Below are positions 19,705 through 29,231 of a stretch of 64,000 bases of DNA, piece by piece. The notes beneath the pieces are model-generated. The model was not told where the DNA came from. It saw only the letters and a list, made by a program, of their open reading frames with translations, and did not search any database. The first letter of the stretch is position 1. Each line of letters begins with the position of its first letter. The translations under genes and the position numbers were made by a program. The DNA comes from Komagataella phaffii GS115 (Eukaryota > Ascomycota > Pichiomycetes > Pichiales > Pichiaceae), in contig NC_012965.1 in the NCBI RefSeq assembly GCF_000027005.1, positions 1,723,001 through 1,787,000 of the forward strand, read 5' to 3'.

Positions 19705-20985
19705 ATGAGTGGTGACCATAAGAGCTTTACGGTTTTTAACCAGGAGTTTATCATTGACCGAGACTTTGAATTGATCAAGGCCTTGGGGCAAGGTGCATAT
19801 GGAGTGGTGTGCAGTGCACAGTATAAGGGTAACGAAGATGGAGGAAAAGTGGCCATCAAAAAGGTGACCAACATTTTCAGCAAAAAGATCCTAGCCAAGA
19901 GGGCTTTAAGAGAGATCAAACTGCTGCGCCATTTCCGAGGCCACAAGTATATCACTTGCCTGTATGACTTGGATGTCATTCCGGACCAAAATAATAATTT
20001 CAACGAGATCTACCTTTACGAAGAATTGATGGAATGTGACTTGCATCATATAATCAAATCAAAACAACCTTTGACTGACAGCCACTATCAGAGCTTTATC
20101 TACCAAATTCTCGGGGGCTTAAAGTATATCCATTCAGCAGATGTGCTGCATAGAGATCTTAAACCCGTCAATCTATTGGTGAACTCAGATTGCGAACTTA
20201 AGATTTGTGACTTTGGACTTGCAAGAGGTTATAGTAGTGATGCAGAGAAGAATGCTGGCTTTCTTACGGAATATGTTGCTACCAGGTGGTATCGGGCACC
20301 GGAGATAATTCTTAGTTTTCAGACATATACCAAAGCAATTGATATCTGGTCAGTTGGATGTATATTGGCCGAACTCTTAGGTGGCCGACCCATTTTTAGA
20401 GGAAGAGACTATGTGGATCAATTGAACTTGATTTTGAGTACGCTGGGTACTGTTTCGGAAGAGACACTTCAGTCTATCAGATCAGAGCGTGCCCAGGATT
20501 ATGTTCGCTCCCTGCCATTCATGCCCAAGATCCCATTCAGCCAGTTATTTCCCGGTGCCAACCCTGAAGCGATAGACTTACTGGATCGAATGCTCACGGT
20601 AGATCCCACTCACAGAATTACAGTTACTGAGGCTTTAGAGCATCCATATCTCAAGGTTTGGCATGATCCTAACGATGAGCCCGTCTGTTCTTCCAAATTC
20701 GATTTCTCGTTTGAGGTCGTGGACGATATAGAAACGATGAAGCAAATGATTGTAGATGAAGTGCTATCACTTAGAGAATTTGTCAGACGACCAATTCAAG
20801 AGCAGCAGTTACCATTCACTGAACCTGACAAACATTTTGATGTTAGCTTTGACCAACCGCAAATCGAGCCCCCCGCTGAAAACTATAGAGATGATCATCT
20901 TCCTAGACCTCATGAATTAGAGTCCCAAATTTTGGATCTAGAACATGAATTACAATACGGATTGGATCGGTATGGTACACAGTAA
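19705..20985 (+). CDS. SLT2: Cell-wall-integrity MAP kinase Slt2/Mpk1
   Basis: A 426-residue MAP kinase, the last kinase of the Pkc1-Bck1-Mkk1/2 cell-wall-integrity cascade. The kinase domain spans about residues 20-320. It has glycine loop [11 protein letters not shown] lysine in VAIKKV, catalytic loop [14 protein letters not shown], and the dual-phosphorylation TEY motif (T188, Y190) followed by [10 protein letters not shown]. Residue 155 in HRDLKPVN is Val; as I recall, S. cerevisiae Slt2 has Gly there. The C-terminal tail is shorter than in S. cerevisiae (484) and lacks its poly-Gln stretch. Gene order with DAP2, RPN1, VMA16 and THR1 matches YHR030-025 (YHI9 is missing), which supports Slt2 over its pseudokinase-like paralogue. 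It converges on DAP2 with 45 bp between. Confidence 0.93.
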   Translation: MSGDHKSFTVFNQEFIIDRDFELIKALGQGAYGVVCSAQYKGNEDGGKVAIKKVTNIFSKKILAKRALREIKLLRHFRGHKYITCLYDLDVIPDQNNNFNEIYLYEELMECDLHHIIKSKQPLTDSHYQSFIYQILGGLKYIHSADVLHRDLKPVNLLVNSDCELKICDFGLARGYSSDAEKNAGFLTEYVATRWYRAPEIILSFQTYTKAIDIWSVGCILAELLGGRPIFRGRDYVDQLNLILSTLGTVSEETLQSIRSERAQDYVRSLPFMPKIPFSQLFPGANPEAIDLLDRMLTVDPTHRITVTEALEHPYLKVWHDPNDEPVCSSKFDFSFEVVDDIETMKQMIVDEVLSLREFVRRPIQEQQLPFTEPDKHFDVSFDQPQIEPPAENYRDDHLPRPHELESQILDLEHELQYGLDRYGTQ

Positions 20986-21030
20986 TAACTTGCGAACGAA
21001 AAAAAAGTCTAATAATATTTTTGCACCTAT

Positions 21031-23481
21031 TTATTTGCCAGCCTTGAATGCACGCCTAATCCAATGGAATAGCTTATCATACACTATAACATTACCGTTG
21101 TGATATCTAATACTGTGATCACTATCAGGGAACACGTGGATATCATAGTTTTCAAGACCATGTAAATCAAATAAATCTAGAACTTTGAGTGTATTTTGGA
21201 AGTGAACATTGTCGTCACCAGTTCCGTGCATTAGCAAGAACCTCTTCACTCCCTTCAAATTATCAATCTCATGGATTGACGAATTATAATAGTTTGGATT
21301 GTCCTGAGGAGTGTGCATGTATCTTTCTGTGTAGATAGAATCATAGAATTTCCAATTCGTCACAGGGGCAACAGACATTCCATATTTGAATGTTTCACCT
21401 TTATCCTGTTCTAAAACCTTTAGCGTCATGTAACCTCCATAAGACCAACCCCAAATGGCCAGTCTATTCTCATCAACGTAAGGCTTTGCTGCCCAAATTT
21501 TTCCTGCCGTGATTTGGTCCAGGGATTCATAATGACCCAAGTTGTCCCGCACTATGGATCTATATTTTCTACCTTTAAATCCAGTCCCTCTTCCATCCAC
21601 CGTGACAACAATGACGTCAAGCTCAGAGGATACAACATGCTGGAAACTCTTAGAAAATGTCTTTGTTACCAATTGGGAACCTGGCCCCCCATACACAAAA
21701 AATAAAACCGGATACTTTTTGCTTTCATCGAAGTTCTTAGGCCTGATCTCAACGTAGTTTGACTTGACACCTTTTTCAAGCTCGATTTCGCCGTACTTGA
21801 CATCAGGTAAATCAAATAAAGCAACGGAGTCTTTCAAATCTTCGTTAGATTCGATTATTTCTTCGGTGCCTTTGACAAGATCTATCATCTTTTGATAAGG
21901 TACACGGGGACCTTGGTGTGATAGCAATACATATCTTGCTCCAGGGGAAAAGCTTGTACTGTAGTATCCATCTGATGAAACATCAGTTACATTGTTGAAT
22001 TGTTTCCCGTCTATCCCAACACAATAAACATGTCTTTCTATTGAGGATTTCTTGGTTGCTGTAAAGTAAACCAAATTTCTTTTGAAGTCAAATGCAGATG
22101 GACTGTCAACGACTTCCCAATCACCACGCGTAAGAATGACCTTGGGGTCTGGGTTGTCTGGTGGTGAGAAATAGGCTAAATGGTTGTAGCCGTTAACATC
22201 TATGGTGTCGATGTAGCCATCTTGTGCCCTTCCCACTGAAGTATCCTTAGGAATATACAATGTGTTGTGTTCAATTTCAAACCAAGACTTGGTGCTCTTA
22301 GCATCTTGGAATCTTACCAGCTTACTATTGTTAGCCTCAGCGTCTACCAGATAAAATGCTAACAAGTCACTTTCCCTGTTCGTAATCTTGGTCAGGAACC
22401 GTGAATCACCAACCCAGATGATCTCAGTGATAAGTCTGTCCTCATTGGTAATGTTCTCATCGTTGTAGAAAGGATCACCAGCAGGTAACCTAGATATGTG
22501 CTGGCGTTGAACATCGTATACAATCACATCAACAACTGGATTGGGAAATCCTGCCTTTGGGTATTTTATGTGTTTCAGAAGAGGGTATTCATCGATAGCT
22601 GTTTCAGCATCAGACTGAACAAAATATGGAATAGGATAGACAGGCACTTGGGTGTCATTAGTTCGCAATATTGATAAAAACTTTCCATTTGGAGACCACC
22701 ACATAGCAGAGTTGCTTTCAAACACTTCTTCTTCATAAACCCAATCTGGTTTGCCATAAAATATGTTTTCGCCTCCATCATAAGTTAGTTGATCAATCCT
22801 TGAATCAGAAAAGTTGTTAAGATGCTTCAAATATATGTTATTTTCCAACACAAATGCAACTTGGGAAGAATCCGGAGACCAATGGACAAGGCTAATAAGA
22901 CCATTCAACGATAGATCTGTATCAAACAAAGGCTGAACCTGTTCAGGATTGTTGACTTTATACAGCCAGTAATTCGCAAAAAAAGAATGGCGCCAATTAT
23001 GTCTCTTATCCGTAACTACCAATGCATATTGAAGATTATTGGACACTATGACGTCTTCCACATGATGTTCTTCACCGTTGTAAGTGATTGTAGACTCGTT
23101 GAATAGAACAGATTCAAAGTCTGGGTCGGATAAAGACTTTACTATGTAAGAGGAATTGGAAGAGAGAATGTAATATCCCTGGTCATCTTCCTGACCTATT
23201 TCGGTCCACTGAATGGAATGAAATTTAGGGGAAAAGGTACCATTTCTCCAGTTCTCCAAGTTCAGAGTGCCATTCAAAGAGAATGAATCGTCATCAGCAA
23301 ACTCATTAAGAACGATACCACTATTGACTGGGTGTGCATGATAATTTTTGTGGTTATAGTGTATCAAGTTGATGGTGCTGATAAGCAAATGAGACCCGTA
23401 TAGCAGTACAATCACCAACAGGGAGTACTGCCATAAGGGCACCCTCCGTTGATACTCCCGATACTTGTGTTCGGGATACAT
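21031..23481 (-). CDS. DAP2: Dipeptidyl aminopeptidase, type II membrane serine protease (Dap2/Ste13 family)
   Basis: An 816-residue DPP-IV-type enzyme that removes X-Pro and X-Ala dipeptides from N-termini. It has a short cytosolic N-terminus, a signal-anchor at about residues 18-38 (YSLLVIVLLYGSHLLISTI) and a lumenal beta-propeller with several N-x-S/T sites. The C-terminal alpha/beta-hydrolase domain has the nucleophile serine in WGWSYGGYM (S680), Asp in GTGDDNVHF and His in DSDHSIRYH. The frame extends to a TTG at 23565, but the first ATG is at 23481 and gives the usual Dap2 length (818). Adjacency to RPN1 matches YHR028C-YHR027C, so I favour vacuolar Dap2 over Golgi Ste13. Localisation is not proven by sequence. 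Confidence 0.9.
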   Translation of the reverse strand: MYPEHKYREYQRRVPLWQYSLLVIVLLYGSHLLISTINLIHYNHKNYHAHPVNSGIVLNEFADDDSFSLNGTLNLENWRNGTFSPKFHSIQWTEIGQEDDQGYYILSSNSSYIVKSLSDPDFESVLFNESTITYNGEEHHVEDVIVSNNLQYALVVTDKRHNWRHSFFANYWLYKVNNPEQVQPLFDTDLSLNGLISLVHWSPDSSQVAFVLENNIYLKHLNNFSDSRIDQLTYDGGENIFYGKPDWVYEEEVFESNSAMWWSPNGKFLSILRTNDTQVPVYPIPYFVQSDAETAIDEYPLLKHIKYPKAGFPNPVVDVIVYDVQRQHISRLPAGDPFYNDENITNEDRLITEIIWVGDSRFLTKITNRESDLLAFYLVDAEANNSKLVRFQDAKSTKSWFEIEHNTLYIPKDTSVGRAQDGYIDTIDVNGYNHLAYFSPPDNPDPKVILTRGDWEVVDSPSAFDFKRNLVYFTATKKSSIERHVYCVGIDGKQFNNVTDVSSDGYYSTSFSPGARYVLLSHQGPRVPYQKMIDLVKGTEEIIESNEDLKDSVALFDLPDVKYGEIELEKGVKSNYVEIRPKNFDESKKYPVLFFVYGGPGSQLVTKTFSKSFQHVVSSELDVIVVTVDGRGTGFKGRKYRSIVRDNLGHYESLDQITAGKIWAAKPYVDENRLAIWGWSYGGYMTLKVLEQDKGETFKYGMSVAPVTNWKFYDSIYTERYMHTPQDNPNYYNSSIHEIDNLKGVKRFLLMHGTGDDNVHFQNTLKVLDLFDLHGLENYDIHVFPDSDHSIRYHNGNVIVYDKLFHWIRRAFKAGK

Positions 23482-23806
23482 GAGAGGGAAGATGTCAGTA
23501 GCAAAGACTAGTGTGGAAGGGGCTGTTTTTCCTGCCCGTAATATCCATTCACTTTGGGAACCCAACCCGCTTAACAGCCTCCGTCGCGAAGATTGGCAGG
23601 TTGGCAGGTATTGACCACTTTGCCAGATGTTTGCAAATTTCTCATGCTATTCGCGCAATAGTGAGCCGCCTTCTCAACTAGTCAACAAACTGGGGGTCTG
23701 CACTACTTTCTCTGACACACACCAAGTAGAATTTTTAACCTTTTGACGACTTTTCATAAACAACAGCGTGTGTTTAACAAAATTATTGGTACACTAAGAT
23801 AGGAAT
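23482..23806. other. Divergent promoter region, DAP2 / FAR1-like factor
   Basis: A 325-bp head-to-head intergenic region. I see no clear TATA box, RNA gene or repeat. CA-rich sequence lies near 23700-23722. Confidence 0.5.
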
Positions 23807-25159
23807 ATGGATAAGGCACTCAAGAAAGAAGAGGAATCACGACACCACCACCACACGATTGAGGATCAATTCATTGACGCCGATATCATCAATGAGCAAA
23901 ACAAACAAGAGCAGGAGGAACAAGCGGTAGTGGGGCCTCCGGCAGGCGATGATTTTGCCCAAGCATTCGATACACACGGTGTGGAACAGGCGGCCTTAGA
24001 TCAGCAACAATACCAACAGTTCCAACAGCAGTACCAGCAGCAACAGGCCCAGGTTCACATTGACCACCACCAGCCCGGTCAGGACCAAGATCCTCAGGAT
24101 GAAAGTGCCGAGGCAAAGATCCAGCATCTTATACCGAAGTACACAGCAGCTGCCAGTAACGATTTGTCACACTTAAACATCGAGTATCACCATCAACCGA
24201 CTGCGGCAAGCCATCAGCATGTCCTTCACGGTCATAGCCATGTAAACACTATGAGAGTTCCCAGTCACGTGCAACACTATGTTATTCCTGCCACCCCAGG
24301 AGGACCTAAGGATATTCCAATTCTACCTGAGGACGATGAAGCAGTTTTTGTGACGCCATGGATCCAAGAGAAGGAATTCGATGACGTTACTGAATTGCGC
24401 CAGTTTGTGAAAGAGTTTGCTAAACGTAACGAGTTTGGTATTGCCATCGCTCACTCCAACAACAAAGCTATCTACTTCACTTGTGAATTGGGTGGCTCCT
24501 ATCGAGAGAAGAAGCCAAGAAAAGACTCTTCCAACAAGGATATTCCTACCAAGAAAGTGGGGTCCAAGAAAATCAAGTGCCCTTTCTCGATGGTCGCCAA
24601 TTACTCCAAAAAGCATAACAAATGGACTCTCAAAATAAACCAAGCTAAACATAATCATCCTAAACTTGACCCTCTTACGTCCTTCCCTATGTTGAGGAAA
24701 AGATCCACACAAGTGAACCAGACTATCAAAGATCTTTATGCAAATGGTGACAAACCTTCAACCATTCATCAAAAATTACGCGAGATATTCCCGGATCTTT
24801 TTCTGAAGCGTGAGGACATCTACAATGAGATTCGTATTCTCAAGAAGCGGAAGCTAGTTCCTTCATCAGCCGAAATAAAATCAAGGAAAATCCAGTCTGA
24901 TGAGACTTCTGTGCTCAGTAACCCTGATCTCATGTCGCATCACCAGAATCTCAACACTTGGTCTGGCATCTCTCCTGACCACCACGATTTGGAGACTAAT
25001 GTCAAACTTGCCGCTTATGCTCAGGAAGCGGCCAAGAGAGAAGCTGAGGTTGCGGCTGCCCAAGCTGCAGCTGTCATGAATGCAACCAAACAAGATTTAG
25101 AAGCAGATGAGACTAAGATTGACGAACATTTGATCAACATTGACAGCAGGCTACACTGA
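23807..25159 (+). CDS. Putative transcription factor with FAR1/AFT-type zinc-binding domain
   Basis: A 450-residue protein that I cannot assign to a named yeast gene. The N-terminal 170 residues are rich in His and Gln (QQQYQQFQQQYQQQQAQ). Residues about 180-290 form a FAR1/AFT/WRKY-GCM1-like module. It opens with FVTPWIQEKEFDDVTELRQF, then has Cys in YFTCELGGSY, Cys in IKCPFSMVANY, and His-x-His in AKHNHPKLDP, so a C-C-H-H zinc site is likely. A basic helical segment follows (EDIYNEIRILKKRKL). The C-terminus is an Ala/Glu-rich helix (KREAEVAAAQAAAVM). The architecture suggests a DNA-binding regulator. It lies between DAP2 and RPN1, which are adjacent in S. cerevisiae, so it is an insertion there or a loss in Saccharomyces. 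Confidence 0.65.
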   Translation: MDKALKKEEESRHHHHTIEDQFIDADIINEQNKQEQEEQAVVGPPAGDDFAQAFDTHGVEQAALDQQQYQQFQQQYQQQQAQVHIDHHQPGQDQDPQDESAEAKIQHLIPKYTAAASNDLSHLNIEYHHQPTAASHQHVLHGHSHVNTMRVPSHVQHYVIPATPGGPKDIPILPEDDEAVFVTPWIQEKEFDDVTELRQFVKEFAKRNEFGIAIAHSNNKAIYFTCELGGSYREKKPRKDSSNKDIPTKKVGSKKIKCPFSMVANYSKKHNKWTLKINQAKHNHPKLDPLTSFPMLRKRSTQVNQTIKDLYANGDKPSTIHQKLREIFPDLFLKREDIYNEIRILKKRKLVPSSAEIKSRKIQSDETSVLSNPDLMSHHQNLNTWSGISPDHHDLETNVKLAAYAQEAAKREAEVAAAQAAAVMNATKQDLEADETKIDEHLINIDSRLH

Positions 25160-25395
25160 TTCAGTTGTAAAACAGGTTCCATTCAACGTCAATCACTGTT
25201 CGCTCTCACATTGTTTCTATTATTTTGTGCAAATCTGTATTATTTTTAAGTATTGCAGTGACAATTTGTCACCATTAAAAACGTTCTACCTTACAGGAAG
25301 TGTATCTTTCTCCTACCAGCTTCCGCGCAGAGAATGCTAACTGGGGACAACAAAATCTCGAGCCAACCTGAGTTCGTTCGCACACGACACGTCTA

Positions 25396-25404
25396 TTTGC
25401 CATC
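25396..25404 (-). promoter_or_regulatory. Possible PACE (Rpn4) element upstream of RPN1
   Basis: GATGGCAAA on the reverse strand (TTTGCCATC on the forward strand) differs at one base from the proteasome-associated control element GGTGGCAAA, the Rpn4 site upstream of S. cerevisiae proteasome genes. It lies 48 bp before the RPN1 ATG. A one-mismatch 9-mer can occur by chance, so this is only suggestive. Confidence 0.3.
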
Positions 25405-25451
25405 GTAAAACTCCAAGTAATTAATTCTCTAACCAACAATCGACACTCCTA

Positions 25452-28199
25452 ATGTCACCTAAAGAAAAAGAAACACTTAAGCTTCCGAAGGAGAAAGATG
25501 TGGAGCAGAAGGAAAGTAACAGTAAAAAGAATATAGAGCTTCCTGAGGACGAATTGAGTGAAGAGGATGCCGCTTTGAAGGGTGAACTGGAAATGCTGGT
25601 AGAACGTCTTCAAGAAGACAAGATAGAGCTATATCAACCCAGTATAGATTCTTTGAAGAAGTTCATCAAAGAAAGTACTTCCTCAATGACTGCTGTTCCA
25701 AAACCTCTGAAGTTTTTGCGATCACACTACGACGCTCTGATATCAGTTTATGACAAGTGGGAGGATAAGACGTTGAAGGCTGAACTTGCTGACGTTCTCT
25801 CCATGATTGGTATGACCTACAATGAAAGTGACAATAAGGATGGCGTTGAAACATATAAAAGGGAATCTTTGAAATGGAGATTATTAGGAAATCTCAAGAG
25901 CCTCAATGAATGGGGTCATGAGTACCTGCGTCATTTGTCGCTGGAGATTGGTGAGCAATACCAAGAGGACTTAGAATTCAGTAAGGAAAAAGATGAAAAA
26001 CTGTTTAGTTTGGCTTTGGAGATTGTGCCAGAGTTCCTCAAGCACAATGCCGAGACAGAGGCTGTTGATCTCTTGTTAGAGTTGGAATCAATAGATAAAT
26101 TGCCACAGTTCGTTGACAAGGATACTTTCGAACGTGTTTGTTTATATCTCGTCAGCTGTGTTCCTTTGTTGGCACCTCCAGACGATTTGAGTTTCTTGAA
26201 TACTGCTTTTTCCATCTACCTCTTACAAAACCAATTAACCAACGCATTGTCTTTAGCCATTAGATTAGATGACGAGGAATTGATTAGGAATGTTTTTGAG
26301 GCAACCGACGATGAAATTGTTCAGCAGCAGTTAGGATTTATCCTTGGACGTCAAAATTCATGCTTCAAAATTGATAATGAGAAGGTACAGCAATGTATAT
26401 CCAACGTCAAAATAAGTGAATATTTCAAATATTTGACTAAGGAGCTGAACTTGTTGACTCCCAAAGTTCCAGAAGACATCTACAGAAGTCACTTAGAGTC
26501 TTCGCCAACATCTATAATGAACTCTTCAATGGAAAGCGCTCATCAGAATTTGGCATCTGCATTCGTTAACTCATTTGTCAATGCCGGTTACGGTTCTGAA
26601 AAAGTGGTACAAGAAGATCAATGGATCTACAAGACTAAAGGTACAGGCATGCTTTCTACTACCGCATCTCTTGGTCTGATCAACCTTTGGGACAATACCG
26701 AAGGACTTCAGAAATTGGATGAGTATCTTTACAATGAACAGTCTGAAATAAAAGCTGGAGCACTGTTAGGTATGGCTCTTTCTTCGACAAGTGTGCACGA
26801 TGAGGTTGAAAGTGCTTTGCTGATTCTTCAAGATTATCTAAGTGGAACCGAAAAGAACGTCTCCATTATCACCAGTGTTATCACCGGGTTGGGAATCAGT
26901 TTTGCTGGCAGTGAGGATGAAACTGTGCTTAATCTACTCTTGCCATTAATCAGTGACACTGACATTTCGTTAGAGGTCAGTTCTCTTGCTGCTTTAGCTC
27001 TTGGACACGTATTTGTGGGAACTTGTAATGGCGATATCTCTTCAACCATATTGCAGACTCTTTTAGAACGTGAATCTAGTGAATTGACTTCAAAATGGAT
27101 TCGATTCATGTCACTGGGTCTAGGTTTACTATACATGAGTAAATATGACCAAGCGGACGATGTTTTGGAGACCATTGAAGCTATCGAGCATCCAATTGTA
27201 AAAACCTTGAAAGTGATTGTGACGGTTTGTTCGTATGCTGGAACTGGTAATGTTTTACAAATTCAAGCACTTTTACAAATGTGCACTGTTAAGCCACACC
27301 AAGATGAAGCAGAAGAAGATGAGGAGAAAGATGGCGAGAAAGGAAAAGAATCGGAAAACGATAAAGATAAGGAAGACATAGATAATACCACCACACCGGA
27401 AAACGAATCCTATCAAGCATACGCTGTTCTAGGTTTGGCTTTAATTGCAATGGGTGAAGAAATCGGACAAGAAATGTCTCTTCGCCACTTCGGCCATTTA
27501 ATGCATTATGGTAACTCTATGATCCGCAGAGCAGTTCCTTTGGCTATGGGTTTGGTCAGCTCGTCTAACCCTCAAATGAAGGTGTTTGATACTTTATCAA
27601 GATACTCACATGACCAGGATCTGGATGTTGCTATTAACTCCATTTTCAGCATGGGATTGGTTGGTGCTGGTACCAACAATGCAAGATTGGCTCAACTTTT
27701 AAGACAGCTTGCTTCCTACTACTCTAAGGACAGAGACTCTTTGTTTATTGTGAGAATAGCCCAAGGTTTGGTAAGTTTGGGTAAAGGTACTATGACCATC
27801 AGTCCATTCAATACTGATAGAGCCATTTTGTCCAAGGTTTCTTTGGCAAGCATCTTAACGGTTGCAGTGACTTTGTTGGATCCCAAATCGTTTATTCTCG
27901 ACAACAATTCCGCGCTATTGTACTACTTGGCTCCGTCGATCAAACCAAGAATGTTAGTCACTGTTGACGAAGAGTTGAACCCTATAAAGGTCAACGTAAG
28001 GGTTGGACAAGCTGTTGATGTTGTGGGACAAGCCGGTAGACCCAAGACAATTACTGGTTGGGTGACACATTCGACTCCGGTCTTGTTGGGACACGGAGAG
28101 AGAGCTGAGTTGGAAACTGATGAATATCTCAGTTTGGCCACTGCTCTAGAAGGTATCGTGATACTGCGTAAGAATCCTGACTTTGTAGAAGAAGATTAG
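25452..28199 (+). CDS. RPN1: 26S proteasome regulatory base subunit Rpn1
   Basis: A 915-residue scaffold of the 19S base that docks ubiquitin-like shuttle factors (Rad23, Dsk2, Ddi1) and Ubp6. The N-terminus is charged and followed by LSEEDAALKGELEMLVERL and TSSMTAVPKPLKFLR, both typical of Rpn1. The middle contains proteasome/cyclosome (PC) repeats such as GALLGMALSS, SSLAALALGHVFVGT and AVLGLALIAMGEE. They are interrupted by an acidic, lysine-rich insertion (residues about 617-650). The C-terminus GWVTHSTPVLLGHGERAELET is also characteristic. S. cerevisiae Rpn1 is 993 residues. It sits tail to tail with VMA16, in S. cerevisiae order. Confidence 0.97.
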   Translation: MSPKEKETLKLPKEKDVEQKESNSKKNIELPEDELSEEDAALKGELEMLVERLQEDKIELYQPSIDSLKKFIKESTSSMTAVPKPLKFLRSHYDALISVYDKWEDKTLKAELADVLSMIGMTYNESDNKDGVETYKRESLKWRLLGNLKSLNEWGHEYLRHLSLEIGEQYQEDLEFSKEKDEKLFSLALEIVPEFLKHNAETEAVDLLLELESIDKLPQFVDKDTFERVCLYLVSCVPLLAPPDDLSFLNTAFSIYLLQNQLTNALSLAIRLDDEELIRNVFEATDDEIVQQQLGFILGRQNSCFKIDNEKVQQCISNVKISEYFKYLTKELNLLTPKVPEDIYRSHLESSPTSIMNSSMESAHQNLASAFVNSFVNAGYGSEKVVQEDQWIYKTKGTGMLSTTASLGLINLWDNTEGLQKLDEYLYNEQSEIKAGALLGMALSSTSVHDEVESALLILQDYLSGTEKNVSIITSVITGLGISFAGSEDETVLNLLLPLISDTDISLEVSSLAALALGHVFVGTCNGDISSTILQTLLERESSELTSKWIRFMSLGLGLLYMSKYDQADDVLETIEAIEHPIVKTLKVIVTVCSYAGTGNVLQIQALLQMCTVKPHQDEAEEDEEKDGEKGKESENDKDKEDIDNTTTPENESYQAYAVLGLALIAMGEEIGQEMSLRHFGHLMHYGNSMIRRAVPLAMGLVSSSNPQMKVFDTLSRYSHDQDLDVAINSIFSMGLVGAGTNNARLAQLLRQLASYYSKDRDSLFIVRIAQGLVSLGKGTMTISPFNTDRAILSKVSLASILTVAVTLLDPKSFILDNNSALLYYLAPSIKPRMLVTVDEELNPIKVNVRVGQAVDVVGQAGRPKTITGWVTHSTPVLLGHGERAELETDEYLSLATALEGIVILRKNPDFVEED

Positions 28200-28358
28200 A
28201 TACTCCTTAAGATAGATAAAGTGGGAGCGGGAGGAAGTGGTGCATGAAATGATAATTTTTTTCAATATCTCTAGATACTAGTGACTATGTAAGCTCGGAA
28301 TGTATGAAGTATACTTCTGGGGATGTATTGTTTGTTGTAGAAGTTAACCATTGGATCA

Positions 28359-29036
28359 TCAGCTGAACTCTGCAGCTTTACCTGCCATCAGAAGTCCGAC
28401 AATCAGACCAAACAGACCCAGAACAGAACCAAAAATTTCGATAACCAGAATTTTCACAAACAAAGCAGAGTCAGCAGCATCAGCAATCGCAGCCGTAGAT
28501 CCTGTTACACCAACGGCAAGGCCACAAATGAGGTTGGATACACCAACAGTAAGACCAGCCCAGAATAATGAATAACCTGTATACTGATTGGATTTGGAAA
28601 GTAAATTCACGGCATCGACTGGGTTCAGCTTGGAACTAAAAACAATGGCCATAATAAGCCCATAAATAGCCACCACCTCACAGAAAATGATGGAGATTAA
28701 ATTTTTTGTTGTGATTCTGGGAGCTTTGACACCTGCACCGATGATCGAAGAACCTGTTATGAAAATTCCCCATGCAGCACCAATGACCGAGAATCCAATG
28801 CAACTTGCTATACCCAGATTTGCCCACATATAGGGAGATGTAGTCTCCAAAAAGTCACCCACGTTGAATTGTTCCCCATTTCCGTTGAATAAAAGATCTA
28901 TTTGTTGGCAGTTAGTATTGTTGAAAAAACGATTGGAGCAATCTCAAAACATTTGGGACTAGCAAGAAAATAAGCACGTACATCCTCCGACTGTCAGGAA
29001 TGCAAACGTTATCAGGGTATTTGTATAGAGAGCCAT
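28359..29036 (-). CDS. VMA16: V-ATPase c'' proteolipid subunit Vma16, two exons
   Basis: A V-ATPase V0 proton-channel ring subunit. An open frame begins at GTG 28862, but the protein is completed by a spliced first exon. Exon 1 is 28982-29036 (55 nt, from the ATG at 29036), the intron is 28898-28981, and exon 2 is 28359-28897. The joined product is 197 residues and starts [21 protein letters not shown]. cerevisiae Vma16 has 213. It has five hydrophobic segments. The proton-carrying glutamate is in [11 protein letters not shown] (E92), and GITGSTAA-like and [13 protein letters not shown] segments are conserved. The splice restores the family-like [15 protein letters not shown] before [10 protein letters not shown]. 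It neighbours THR1 and RPN1 as in YHR025-027. Confidence 0.93.
28898..28981 (-). other. Intron of VMA16
   Basis: An 84-nt intron with 5' splice site GTACGT, branch site TACTAAC (complement of 28911-28917) and 3' end AACAAATAG. It interrupts a Tyr codon (phase 1). Removing it joins an ATG-initiated 18-codon exon in frame to the conserved Vma16 body. Confidence 0.9.
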
Positions 29037-29231
29037 GATCACTGAACGTCTGCCGGTACTAGTTAATTGGTTGCAAAGTACGTAAACGATGTCGAGGGTC
29101 GGATTTTTGATAGAGGCAGGAAATTCGAGAAGGTCCAACCTAAGGTCTAAGAGGGTCAGATACCATCACTACAGTTAGGGGAAAAGTTAAAAACGTATTA
29201 TCATAATCTAAAGAGGATGTTCTAATTTCTA

